A program made the translations under genes and the position numbers. From Pseudomonas sp. NBRC 111124 (lineage in GTDB: Bacteria; Pseudomonadota; Gammaproteobacteria; Pseudomonadales; Pseudomonadaceae), in assembly GCF_001320245.1 (NCBI RefSeq), contig NZ_BCBA01000043.1:1-64000 (forward strand): 64,000 nucleotides of DNA. Reading direction: 5' to 3'. Under the pieces are notes generated by a model. That model had not been told where the DNA came from. It saw only the letters and a program-made list of their open reading frames with translations, and did no database searches. Below, piece after piece: positions 37,001 through 45,134 of this stretch (positions within the stretch are counted from its first letter, which is position 1; every line of letters starts with the position of its first letter).

Positions 37001-37876
37001 TTCGATGACCACTACGCTGATATCACTGCGCTCGAAGCAATAGAGGATCTCATCGACGTTTTTATGAAGCACAGATCCATGATGAGTCGCCTCAAGCTTG
37101 CCCCCCTTGAGGGTCAGGCCATCGATGGTGAACAGGGACATGAACTTCAACCCCGAATACAACAGATAGACAGCACCAACGGCCACGCCAGCCAATGCCG
37201 CAGACTCGGGAAGAACCATCAATCCCTGGATCAGCCATTCCAGCGACACGGTTTTTATCATCGCAAGCTTGGGTACATAGAGCCTCATGGTGCAGACGGA
37301 AAGCAGAGTAAACCCGAGGGTGCGCATGCAGATACTGAAGGTTGAGGCTTGGGCTATCCGCTTCAGGCGAGTCTTGGGTACTTTCGCTGCGGGCACCGCG
37401 TAGAGCAGTTGCTGGACGATGGTCTCTTCAATGCGATTGACCAAATCGACATCGGTTTGTGTGTGCTCGGCCCCAGTAGCAGCCGGGCCCTCAGGTTCTG
37501 AGTCAGGGTCGGAAGGTTGACCACTCGGCTGAGGTGTCAAACCCGAGGTGGGTTTGCTGAAGGTCGCTAGGGACACATAGGTGTGGTTGAACTGTGGATG
37601 ATTGCTGAAGAACGTCTTCAACACGCTGCTCTTACCCGCGCCATAGCTACCTGTGAGCGCGATGTTCAGAACATCGGGGTTTTCCAGTGCATGAAGCAGC
37701 TCGCGCTCATACCGGGCCGATCGGCCATCCGTCACAATTACGGGAGTCAAGGGCTCAAAGAAGGGGTCAACGTTGTCCCCCCGGTGACGGGTAGAAAGCA
37801 CCCTCCATGCAGCTCTCCCTCCAAAAACAAGTGCTTTCCACGCCACGCCTAGACGACTTTTGCTAGCTGCCAGCAT
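34100..37876 (-). CDS. YobI-type (KAP-like) membrane P-loop NTPase
   Basis: A complete 1258-residue protein. Walker A GSYGAGKSS is at 76-84 and Walker B ISVVVIEDLDRFD near 290. Between them are two hydrophobic segments (LGFTLLSVCTMRLYV and ALAGVAVGAVYLLYSGL), so the ATPase domain is probably anchored in the inner membrane, as in KAP NTPases. The remaining 900 residues form a helical, repeat-rich region without known motifs, perhaps a sensor. It is a paralogue of the partial protein at 1-1592. The island motif lies 102 bases upstream. Large standalone NTPases of this kind are frequent in defence islands. Confidence 0.82.
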   Translation of the reverse strand: MLAASKSRLGVAWKALVFGGRAAWRVLSTRHRGDNVDPFFEPLTPVIVTDGRSARYERELLHALENPDVLNIALTGSYGAGKSSVLKTFFSNHPQFNHTYVSLATFSKPTSGLTPQPSGQPSDPDSEPEGPAATGAEHTQTDVDLVNRIEETIVQQLLYAVPAAKVPKTRLKRIAQASTFSICMRTLGFTLLSVCTMRLYVPKLAMIKTVSLEWLIQGLMVLPESAALAGVAVGAVYLLYSGLKFMSLFTIDGLTLKGGKLEATHHGSVLHKNVDEILYCFERSDISVVVIEDLDRFDIQDIFFRLREINFIIQRSPQVRRSVHFVYAIRDELFTVTDKTKFFDLIIPIIPVINSENSREKLVELMKARQVAGKPLDDGLNLKLIEAVCYYIDEMRLIKNIVNEYDVYANVLANDGLELDPNKLFAMVAIRNLHPSAYADLVKRRGAIYGVVDGYAKWVKAQTELLDAEAQALKDQRAVREDEVADSVEHLRMSVWFEILKLGSKPTANHVRLDGGTTFTLLDFVSDSVFAQVVACRSVQPMVISHWQDGGQPVLSKKALQAARYDERLERFQTSLDELDEQFDTNRRKVQRLKTAGFRQIVSMGYGNEVAKRLKGLELIVFLVHRGFFDTDYVDYLGYFYESSLTQSDKNLIMGMVRGEEYDVTTPIHNPELVVRKLDLESVDCGRGIMVDLIHELLHTNKDDAAARKDKLRLILRSGHDYTERFAEAVASIIPRLQATALIRATYDADRDLIPLLLNHDRFKAPTLRQQFLVALLDVLTPKEMQILDDKPRGLRKAISELREASVIAAKIASNQSGWRWVRELPAQFSNLDSSATAADLRQMVEWGCLALNLKMLQLLCQTLDPGNQSDRVTYQRLSKLEITGLDSMIEEDPDGFVAQLVSQEGVLEETPESLVALFGLCQSEPYTLEVLLEKTTCNVADLDAVPTSLWAKILTAGRVHPFGGAAWTYFNRALVADKESEDFVDLGESALATFVDFLQHNAQALAEELWQDANRNDGLQTFLIRAPQVDNATLRTLFSKVVLSPGVVMDTAAPGNRWAVFANGDMVEYREEIRAFITDHAFSYLGAYLIHQWGVARNQMDMSALPVSLALELSNAEVCSTAEAIEIWSGIPGDAYDTCEGAVEALAGVCDRATRDGLRFPMAYLPTILRRLPTGALSREQRINLLIHALSMGCSWLEVAEVLPLAGEEYQALLKKRRVNFPVHDVDRRLIDALATRGFVGAVKPEAKRIVVWSKRN

Positions 37877-38223
37877 CTACCCCGATCTCATGCAATGGCC
37901 TTCCGTGTCCCGCTGAGCAGGGAATGACCGCTAATAGTCCAGTCGATGCAGCTTTGACGCTGCAACAAATCCATAAAGGCTATATGCCACATTCGGTCAC
38001 GAAACACCACGTAAGCGCACCTCTTGCTGAGGTGGACCCAGCTGAACCATGCCTGGAGGGACGGGCGACGAAATGAACGGGAGAGCTAGATCTATGAACA
38101 CCTATCGATGAACAAAAGATTCCATTTCAGGAGCACTGAGCTAGTAACAGAGGGCTTTGAGGCGTTTATGAACATTCGACATCGCCCACTTGTTAAATCT
38201 AGAAGTAACAGGTGAGGCGAACA
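37877..38223. other. Intergenic at the island edge
   Basis: About 350 bases without a gene. It carries a 19-base stretch (37901-37919) that differs by one base from one upstream of the YobI paralogue (1614-1632), and copy 3 of the island motif at 37978-37989. Confidence 0.5.
37978..37989 (-). promoter_or_regulatory. Island motif TGGCATATAGCC, copy 3
   Basis: Exact 12-mer on the minus strand, 102 bases upstream of the start at 37876, as for copies 1 and 2. Confidence 0.55.
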
Positions 38224-38695
38224 TGAAACGATTCAAAGCTTTTGAACACTGGCGGCTCGTCGAGCACCCGCTTTCCTTCCTCGAGCAACTCTGGAAATTT
38301 GCATGAACTTTGGATCGCCGCCCTGGTGAAGCGCGGCATGATTCGTCGCGACCCCACACGCAAGGTCTACCGCTTGGGCTTCAACTACTGGAGATGGTCC
38401 GCAATGCCTATCTGGAGCCGGACCTGGTGGCCGCCGCCAGCGCCGAGCTGCGAGACCTGCGCGACCTGACCGGCGAAACCTCCTGCCTGGCGGTGCTCGA
38501 TGGCAACCAGGTACTGTCGCTGGAGCGCTGCGAAGGCGCCCACACCCAGCGCTCGGCCGCCAGCCTTGGCCACGGCAAGCCGGTGTACTGCACCGGCCAG
38601 GGCAAGGCGATCCTCTGCGCCCTCTCCCCTTCGGCCCGCGACGAAATCCTCAAGGGCCTGGTGCTGGCGCCAATTTTGAAGCCAGCCGTGGTCTG
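38224..38695 (+). pseudogene. Degraded IclR-family regulator
   Basis: Starts like a gene (ribosome site AGGTGAGG, ATG 38224), but the frame breaks several times. In one frame ELWIAALVKRGMIRRDPTRKVYRLGF is the end of an IclR winged helix; in the next frame LEMVRNAYLEPDLVAAASAELRDLRDLTGETSCLAVLDGNQVLSLERCEG and GHGKPVYCTGQGKAIL are the start of the IclR effector domain. The last third is missing. It sits at the junction between the island and the catabolic region, so it was probably damaged by island insertion or deletion. Confidence 0.8.
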
Positions 38696-38772
38696 AACAC
38701 GGTGTTTGAGAAGCCGGCCTGGCCGGCCACCATCAGGGGCACCCTTCACTCCGTCAAAACTGCGCACAACCA

Positions 38773-40089
38773 TCAAAAACGATACGTTGCCTGAACGGAT
38801 GCTCCATGTGCGTGGTTTTCATATTCAGCCGAGTATTCAGGCTGTAATCCGCTCTTGTTTTCCTGCCTTACAGAAACCTTGGCATCCCACAGGTAACCGT
38901 AGGCAAAATCAATGGTCAGGTCAGTGGTGGGTGTGTAGGCGCCGCCCACTGTCACAGCTTGACGATCTCCGACCGGAATCCGCACGCCGTGATCATTGTT
39001 CCCTACTGGGGAAGGGTCATAAGCATAGCCAGCCCTCAATACCCACCGAGGCGTCAATTGATTGGACACCCCTATCGCCGCGGACCATGTGTCATGCCAA
39101 TTCAGCGCCTCACCCACCCTCCCGAAACCGAGCAGTTGGCCGGTAGACGACACGCCGCTGTTGACCGCCTCGAATTTCTGAAGGCGGCTCCAACGGGTCC
39201 AAGTGGTGCCCAGGTATCCGGTCCAACGGCTGTTGAATGTGTGGGTAATGGAGGTATCCAGCGACTCTGGCATGGTGAGATCCACCGAGGCGGCATACTT
39301 TCCGTTCAGCGGCAGTGAAGCAGGCGCCCCGGATACTTCGGTATGTCCTTCGAGGTGATAACTCACTTTTGAATGATACGTCACCCCCCAACGCGTCGAT
39401 GCGTTGAAGTCGACAAGCGCCCCGACGTTATAACCAATCGCCATATCATCGCCTTTGATGGTCACCCGCGTGTCCTGGCCATTGTTCAAGGGGCCTGTAG
39501 CCAGATAGTTCTCAAGCTTGGCATTGAACCGATTGATCGTCGGTCCGCCACCCACCGATAAGACGTCATTGATGCGATAGGCGATGGTCGGTTGCAGGGT
39601 CATTTCCTTGGTGGTGCTGTAGCTGCCGTGGTAACGCCCTTGAAAGGAACGTTCATAATCGTTGACCAGCCCACTGGGCGCATAAAAACCCAGGCCAATC
39701 GATAACCGCTCACTCAAGGGTGTGGATGCATAGCCGAAGGGGATAACCGCCAGAGGTACAGAATCGCCTTTATTTGTCCCTGAGGCATTGCTCCGGGCAT
39801 GGCTGATATCATCGCTCACTGCCAGTGAGGCGAATCCAGCGGAAAGTTCACTGCGCTTCAGTTCCGTCAACCCGGCAGGGTTCCCATAGATGGTACTTGC
39901 ATCCAGTGCAGAAGATGACCTGCCTGCGTACGCTGTTCCGGCACTGCTGGCGCTTTGCTCGTTAAGCGCAATGCCATTGGCGCTTGCAACGCCAGAGGCA
40001 CCCAGTATCAGTAACGTACCGAAGCGCTTGATCGAAAAGCTCAATAACGCATGGCCACCGATAAGGACTGAACGGTTTTCCAGCTTCAT
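38773..40089 (-). CDS. FadL/TodX-family outer membrane channel
   Basis: A 438-residue protein with a signal sequence ending near ...LILGASGVASA, then NGIALNEQSASSAGTAYAG, the plug-forming N-terminus of the FadL family, and alternating beta strands to a C-terminal aromatic (ATYRF). FadL-type channels bring hydrophobic compounds such as fatty acids, toluene or xylene through the outer membrane. It is the last gene downstream of the acyl-CoA synthetase and so probably imports the substrate of the pathway. AGAGGTGG precedes the ATG. Confidence 0.88.
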   Translation of the reverse strand: MKLENRSVLIGGHALLSFSIKRFGTLLILGASGVASANGIALNEQSASSAGTAYAGRSSSALDASTIYGNPAGLTELKRSELSAGFASLAVSDDISHARSNASGTNKGDSVPLAVIPFGYASTPLSERLSIGLGFYAPSGLVNDYERSFQGRYHGSYSTTKEMTLQPTIAYRINDVLSVGGGPTINRFNAKLENYLATGPLNNGQDTRVTIKGDDMAIGYNVGALVDFNASTRWGVTYHSKVSYHLEGHTEVSGAPASLPLNGKYAASVDLTMPESLDTSITHTFNSRWTGYLGTTWTRWSRLQKFEAVNSGVSSTGQLLGFGRVGEALNWHDTWSAAIGVSNQLTPRWVLRAGYAYDPSPVGNNDHGVRIPVGDRQAVTVGGAYTPTTDLTIDFAYGYLWDAKVSVRQENKSGLQPEYSAEYENHAHGASVQATYRF

Positions 40090-40234
40090 TTTCCACCTCT
40101 TTGTTATTGTTTTTGTTGCACGCAGACAAGGCTTCGCCTACCAGGACGAGTTCCGCCCGGGGCAAGTGATTACATCTGCATAGAGATACGATCTTTTTTC
40201 TGCCCGCGAACCGCTGAGCGTTCAGGTGGCGCTT

Positions 40235-42136
40235 TTAATGGCTAAGCCACTCCACCTGGAAGTTGTAACGACCGAGAAGTTGCGCCAGGGTTTCCTTGTG
40301 TTCACCGGCTTGAATATGCGCGACCAGCCCACGCCGCTCGTCCTGGATGACTTCAACGGCGACAGGCCCGAGCCCCGCATGAACCACTTCACGCCCGATC
40401 ACCCTGCTGATTTCTCGCTGATGCAAAGCCGGCTTGAAGATTTTCCCGACCGCCGTCAACGGCATGGTCTCGAGTATTTCAATGCGCTTGGGTATTGCCG
40501 CCCGCTCGCTGATGTTCAGCTGGGCAAATGCTTCAAGCGTCTTGGCATCGCAGCAGTGACCAGGGCGCAACTGGACAAAGGCCACCGGCACCTCACCGGA
40601 ATAGGCATCCGGGCTGCCGATCGCTGCAGCCAGTGCCACGGCAGGATGTGCCTGCAAGGCTTCCTCGATCTGTTTCGGATCGATGTTGTGGCCCCCGCGA
40701 ATGATCAGTTCCTTCTTGCGCCCCGTCAGCCAGAAGTAGCCCTCGGCGTCCTGGCGGCCCAGATCCCCGGTGTTAAGCCATCGTTGCCCCTCGATCTCGA
40801 TCCACAAGCCCCGGTTGTGGCCTTTTTCGAGGTATCCGTTGAAGACATTCGGGCCTGACAGCGAAATGACGCCAACCTCGTCTACATTGGCATCACGCAG
40901 GTACTGCCCCGCCTCATCAAGCAGCACCGAGCGCATTTGCTGATGAGCGATCCGAATGCCGATGGAGCCGATACGGCGTTCACCATGGGGCGGGTTGACC
41001 GAGGAAATGCAGGTGCCCTCGGTGAGCCCATACCCCTCGAGTATCTTCACGCCGGTGCTACGTTCAAACTCACGGAACAGTTCCGCCGGCATGGGGGCGG
41101 CACCACACACGGCATAGCGCAGCGTAGAAAGGTCGCGCCCCTTCGATTCATGTTGCAGCAGGGCCGCACACACCGTTGGAACGCATGAAAAGAAGTTGAT
41201 GCCGAAGCGCTCCACCAATTCCCAGAATCGCGCGATCACGCCCTCGCCACGATAGCCGTTCGGTGTACCGAGGATCACATGCCCACCCTGGGTCCAGGGC
41301 ATCAGCCCGGTGACCATCTGAGCGTTCACGTGAAACAGCGGAAGGCCGCAGAAGAAGACATCGCCTTCATGATGCGGTTGCAGATGTGCCGCTGCCGCCC
41401 AGGCATTGAACACTTCCGAGCCATGGGTTCGCGCGGCGATCTTGGGCAGGCCGGTGGTCCCCCCCGTGCAGATGTAGGAAGACAGGTCCTCCGGGCGGAT
41501 TTGCCGCCCGCTTTTCAAGTGTGTGGCGGGCTGCCCGTCCATGAGCGCGTGCCATTCATGAATCGCGATGTTGCCGTGGCCCGCCCGCTGCTGCAGCGTC
41601 ACCGCATCAAGTGGAGCGCGCATGGGTTCGCTGGAATAGTGGTCCATGCTGACCCACACGACGAATTTAAGCGAATGCAGGTGCTCCAGTTGCGATGCAA
41701 GCTTCGGCCACAGGTCGTCGCCGGTGGGCGCCAGGGTAACGACCACGCAAGCGTTCGCCGCGTTCAACAACCCGGCAACCTGCCTGGCCTCCAGCAGCGG
41801 ATTGACCGCCATGACGATGCCTGCTGCCTCGGCGCCCCAGATCGTGAAGTGGGTTTCGGGTAGGTTGGGGAGCAGAAAGGCGATCACATCATCGGGTTTT
41901 ACGCCAAGGTCATGAAATGCGTTGGCTGCACGGGTAACCTCCGCGAAGAGCTGGGCGTAGCTCCATTGGCGGGTGCCCGACAAGTGAGCCACGTCGGGCA
42001 AGAAGCTGAGCGCCGGGGCCTGGGGCCTGCGCTCAGCGGCGAGGCGCAACGCTTCATACGTACTCGCAGCCAATCCCCGTTCCGCTAACGGAACCTGTTC
42101 GAGGTCGACGACGTCCTGCAGGGACCGGACCCGCAT
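40235..42136 (-). CDS. AMP-forming acyl-CoA synthetase
   Basis: About 633 residues, ATG 42136 overlapping the stop of the FAH-family gene (TGATG). The adenylate-forming motifs are YICTGGTTGLPK (phosphate loop), GYGLTEGTCISS, and WLNTGDLGRQDAEGYFWLTGRKKELIIRGG, with the C-terminal lysine in PLTAVGKIFKPAL. It activates a carboxylic acid to its CoA ester. In this cluster the likely substrate is an acid released by ring cleavage and hydrolysis, sent on to beta-oxidation. The exact acid is unknown. Confidence 0.85.
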   Translation of the reverse strand: MRVRSLQDVVDLEQVPLAERGLAASTYEALRLAAERRPQAPALSFLPDVAHLSGTRQWSYAQLFAEVTRAANAFHDLGVKPDDVIAFLLPNLPETHFTIWGAEAAGIVMAVNPLLEARQVAGLLNAANACVVVTLAPTGDDLWPKLASQLEHLHSLKFVVWVSMDHYSSEPMRAPLDAVTLQQRAGHGNIAIHEWHALMDGQPATHLKSGRQIRPEDLSSYICTGGTTGLPKIAARTHGSEVFNAWAAAAHLQPHHEGDVFFCGLPLFHVNAQMVTGLMPWTQGGHVILGTPNGYRGEGVIARFWELVERFGINFFSCVPTVCAALLQHESKGRDLSTLRYAVCGAAPMPAELFREFERSTGVKILEGYGLTEGTCISSVNPPHGERRIGSIGIRIAHQQMRSVLLDEAGQYLRDANVDEVGVISLSGPNVFNGYLEKGHNRGLWIEIEGQRWLNTGDLGRQDAEGYFWLTGRKKELIIRGGHNIDPKQIEEALQAHPAVALAAAIGSPDAYSGEVPVAFVQLRPGHCCDAKTLEAFAQLNISERAAIPKRIEILETMPLTAVGKIFKPALHQREISRVIGREVVHAGLGPVAVEVIQDERRGLVAHIQAGEHKETLAQLLGRYNFQVEWLSH

Positions 42137-43092
42137 CACGCTTCCCCCACCACACGGTTGCGCTGTACGCCGAGGTCAATCACGCCATCGGCACTGCGAA
42201 TGCGCGCTTCGACCACATCACCGTGCTTGAGGTACTGGGTGCGGCCCTCTTGCGCCTTGAGGAAGAGTTTCCACTTCGTGGCTTCGGGCATCAGTGCAGC
42301 GATACGCTGCTTGGCGGGGGATGGGATCGACAAGGCGCAGCCCGCCGGCGTGCCCGTGGCAATCAGGTCGCCTGGAGCCAGGTCCTGCACGCCAGACAGC
42401 TCGGTCAATGTTTCAGCGGGGCCATATACCAGGTTGGCAGTGCTGTCACTCTGGCGCACTTCGTCATTCACCGTAAGGCGCAGGTTCAGTGCCTTGAGGT
42501 AATGCATGTCCTCGGGCCCCAGCAGGCAAAGGTAAGGGCCGACCGGCCCGAACGTGCGGAAACTCTTGCCTTTGTAGAACTGCATCTGCGGGATCTGGAT
42601 GTCTCGAGCCGAGTAATCGTTGACGATGACGACCCCAGCAATGAACGCGTGCAGATTGGCCTCGGTAACAGAAACCGCGCCGGTGATAGCACGTTTCATG
42701 ACCAGGCCCAGTTCGATTTCGTAATCCAGGAAGCGCACCGATTTCGGCTTTATGAGGAGGCTGTCTACTGGCACCAGGCAGCTGGTCGCCTTGGTGAAGA
42801 TCATGTTGTACTTTTTTGCGTCAGGGTCCATGCCCGACTCGATCATGTGCTGCCGGTAATTTGCCCCTTGGCAAACGAACTGCTGGTTACGGGTGAGAGG
42901 CGATAACAGCTTCACCTTATTCTCGTCCAGCTCCTGGCCTTTGAGCTGTGCAAGCGCCTCGACGCTATTGTTGCTGATGAAATCGCCCGTGGTAGCGAAC
43001 GTGCCTGGCACAGGCGTGATACGTCCTCGGCGGATCACGCCCCAATGGATACCGTTCTCGAACTCAAAACGAACTACGTGCACGACAGACAT
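42136..43092 (-). CDS. Fumarylacetoacetate hydrolase-family protein
   Basis: 318 residues from ATG 43092 with AGGAG upstream; the open frame extends to 43185 without a better start. Family blocks: VCQGANYRQHMIESG, LDYEIELGLVMKRAI (metal-binding acids), VNDYSARDIQ, KSFRTFGPVGPYL and DLIATGTPAGC. Such enzymes hydrolyse or isomerise products of meta ring cleavage. It follows the extradiol dioxygenase gene and precedes the acyl-CoA synthetase with a four-base overlap. Confidence 0.85.
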   Translation of the reverse strand: MSVVHVVRFEFENGIHWGVIRRGRITPVPGTFATTGDFISNNSVEALAQLKGQELDENKVKLLSPLTRNQQFVCQGANYRQHMIESGMDPDAKKYNMIFTKATSCLVPVDSLLIKPKSVRFLDYEIELGLVMKRAITGAVSVTEANLHAFIAGVVIVNDYSARDIQIPQMQFYKGKSFRTFGPVGPYLCLLGPEDMHYLKALNLRLTVNDEVRQSDSTANLVYGPAETLTELSGVQDLAPGDLIATGTPAGCALSIPSPAKQRIAALMPEATKWKLFLKAQEGRTQYLKHGDVVEARIRSADGVIDLGVQRNRVVGEA

Positions 43093-43185
43093 GGATGGTA
43101 CTCCTGAAGCAGCGTTTGTCCCGGGCTCAGTGGCGCGAGCACTTTGGTGTTGTTCCAATGAAGCGTTGGCCAGGCTATGAATCAA

Positions 43186-44277
43186 CTACCCGAACATCCG
43201 CATGAGCGTGATCAATTTGCGTAGCGTCAGGTCAGGGGTGCGCCGAAGGTTGCGCAATAGTGTGACCAGGTTGGGCAGGCTGAGCCTGGGCTTGGTAAAG
43301 CTCCTGGGCATGCGCTGGCCCCATTGGGCCATCGCTTGGGGGCTTACGGGATGGATGCCGGTAGCATATGTGGCGGTGAAGATATCGCCGTCGCAGTAAT
43401 GCTCGTGCTTGTCGCCCCAAGGGTCCTGCCAGTAATCGAAGATCTGACTGCCGAGGATGTGCCGGCCGATCCCCCAGGAATGCGTCCAGCCGCGATCGCG
43501 CATAACGCGCTGCCCCATGCCTACCGCATCGGCATCAACCACTTCATAGGCGCTGTGGCTGTAGGTGGCCATGAAGCCTTGTGCGATGGCCAGGGTATGA
43601 TGATCGGCCGGAATGTCACCGAGGTCCAGACGCATGAAGGCGACAATGGGTGAGCCGTCAGGCAACACCTGGATATCGCTTGGGATAAAACCGAAATGCT
43701 GCGTGTACCAGGCGCAAGTCGCTTGGTAGGCGGCCACCTCAAGCACGATATGGCCCAGCTTCAGCACCTCGGGAGGCGCGATGGATGGGCGTTGCGTGGC
43801 GTTGATTCGCTGCTGCGCAGTGGCCAGGTTCCACGAAAGCGGAGCCCTGCTCGGCAATGCCTGGCTGGGACGCTGTCCGTACACCGCCTCGACAATGAAG
43901 CCCGAGGGGTCGGACAGGCTGACGAAATACCCGCCACCCGGATGGGGCGCAGGGTGTACCGCGGACGCGCCAGGGATTTGCGCAAGTTTTTCCAGGTCCG
44001 CACGCGATTGCACGGCCAGGCCAAACCCGACGAAGCGGGCTTCGTCCGCCTGGTGGATTCGGTAACAGTAGGGGCTGGGTTCGGTTGCGCGCAGATACAG
44101 CGTATCGGCGCTGCGCTGACTGACGATCAGGCCGAAGTCCACCAGAAACCCCGATGCCTTGTCCAGGTCGGGCCGTTGGAAGATCAGGTGGGTCAGCGCC
44201 TTGGCCTTGACGGTGGGATGCAGATGGCGTGACGGCTGCGGCGTGGCCAACCGGAGTGTCTCGTTGTGCTGATTCAT
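43186..44277 (-). CDS. Extradiol (VOC) ring-cleavage dioxygenase
   Basis: A 363-residue protein with two vicinal-oxygen-chelate modules. The catalytic second module shows LGHIVLEV (H), SHSAYEV (H) and DPWGDKHEHYCDG, where the third iron ligand should be. It should cleave a catechol-type ring next to the two hydroxyls. The C-terminal tail is long and basic (RNLRRTPDLTLRKLITLMRMF), which is unusual and might bind to membranes. It is the first catabolic gene downstream of the TetR gene at 44366-44980. Confidence 0.82.
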   Translation of the reverse strand: MNQHNETLRLATPQPSRHLHPTVKAKALTHLIFQRPDLDKASGFLVDFGLIVSQRSADTLYLRATEPSPYCYRIHQADEARFVGFGLAVQSRADLEKLAQIPGASAVHPAPHPGGGYFVSLSDPSGFIVEAVYGQRPSQALPSRAPLSWNLATAQQRINATQRPSIAPPEVLKLGHIVLEVAAYQATCAWYTQHFGFIPSDIQVLPDGSPIVAFMRLDLGDIPADHHTLAIAQGFMATYSHSAYEVVDADAVGMGQRVMRDRGWTHSWGIGRHILGSQIFDYWQDPWGDKHEHYCDGDIFTATYATGIHPVSPQAMAQWGQRMPRSFTKPRLSLPNLVTLLRNLRRTPDLTLRKLITLMRMFG

Positions 44278-44365
44278 TGTTGTTGTTTTCCAGTTTCTTG
44301 AGGCTGAGCGCTCCCGGACCCCGGAATGAACAGGGGTCGAGAATCTTCAAACAACGCGACTGCGT

Positions 44366-44980
44366 TTAGTCCAGAGGTGGCAGTACCGGCAATTCCCGGG
44401 TCGACAGCTGCGCGGCTTCTTGCGCAGGTACACCCAATGCGCGGAGCACCAGTTCGGCGGTGTCAGCCCCCGCTTCGCGCCAGGTCCGGTGCCCCTCGAG
44501 GACCAGGAACATGGCACCGAGCACGCTGCTCGAGATCAGGCCGAGCACGCTTAGCAGCTGATCCTGACGAAAGCTGTAGCGGCCAGCGGCAAGGCCGTTC
44601 AGCAGGTCGGTTGTCGCCTGGCTGGTAAACATTTCGCGTAGCGAGGCGTTGTGCATGGAGAACTTGTGGATGAACGCTCCCCACTGTGCGTCCTCATGGG
44701 CACGCCGTATGAAGAAGCGGATGCCATTCGCCAGCCGCTGAGCCGGGTCGGCAAGGTCCGCGAAACTTTTTTCCACTCGCCCGTGCATTTCTGCACTCAG
44801 CTGGGCCGCCACGGCGCTGAACAGTTGCTCGGTGCTCTGCACATGGCTGTAGATGGTGCCGCGCGCAACGCCGGCCTCCTGCGCGAGATCGCTGATGCTG
44901 ACGTCGACCGAACCGCGTTGAGTGAATAAGCGGACGGCCGCTTGATGGATTCGCCGCTGTACTGGATTCAGGCTATGCAC
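44366..44980 (-). CDS. TetR-family regulator 1
   Basis: A 204-residue repressor. The N-terminal HTH is IHQAAVRLFTQRGSVDVSISDLAQEAGVARGTIYSHVQSTEQLF. The C-terminal ligand domain is of its own type. It lies directly upstream of the dioxygenase gene on the same strand and just downstream of two palindromes with TTGAACA arms, which it, TetR 2, or both may bind. Its ligand is probably a pathway substrate or intermediate. Confidence 0.85.
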   Translation of the reverse strand: MHSLNPVQRRIHQAAVRLFTQRGSVDVSISDLAQEAGVARGTIYSHVQSTEQLFSAVAAQLSAEMHGRVEKSFADLADPAQRLANGIRFFIRRAHEDAQWGAFIHKFSMHNASLREMFTSQATTDLLNGLAAGRYSFRQDQLLSVLGLISSSVLGAMFLVLEGHRTWREAGADTAELVLRALGVPAQEAAQLSTRELPVLPPLD

Positions 44981-45010
44981 AAAAAATCTCCAGACTCATC
45001 TGAATTAGGA

Positions 45011-45028
45011 TTGAACACTTGTGTTCAA
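45011..45028. promoter_or_regulatory. Operator palindrome TTGAACACTTGTGTTCAA
   Basis: Arms TTGAACAC and GTGTTCAA with a two-base centre, 31 bases upstream of the TetR 1 start. Size and symmetry suit a TetR dimer. Confidence 0.7.
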
Positions 45029-45049
45029 TATTCGTCAACGGATTTCTTA

Positions 45050-45067
45050 TTGAACACACATGTTCAA
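45050..45067. promoter_or_regulatory. Operator palindrome TTGAACACACATGTTCAA
   Basis: Second palindrome with arms TTGAACA and TGTTCAA, 39 bases from the first, centre to centre. The two probably work together on the TetR 1 - dioxygenase operon promoter. Confidence 0.7.
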
Positions 45068-45134
45068 TGCCAGACGACAATCCACCACCGACTGGAGGCT
45101 CCCCCAGTGCAGCAGTGGTGACAAAGCAGGCGAC

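Noticed and set aside
1..38200. tRNA gene or CRISPR array at the island
   Set aside because: No cloverleaf-like tRNA sequence and no regularly spaced repeats were seen; the tandem repeats found are inside coding sequence.
38710..38740. GC-rich palindrome as a terminator
   Set aside because: The loop would be a single base and no T-run follows.
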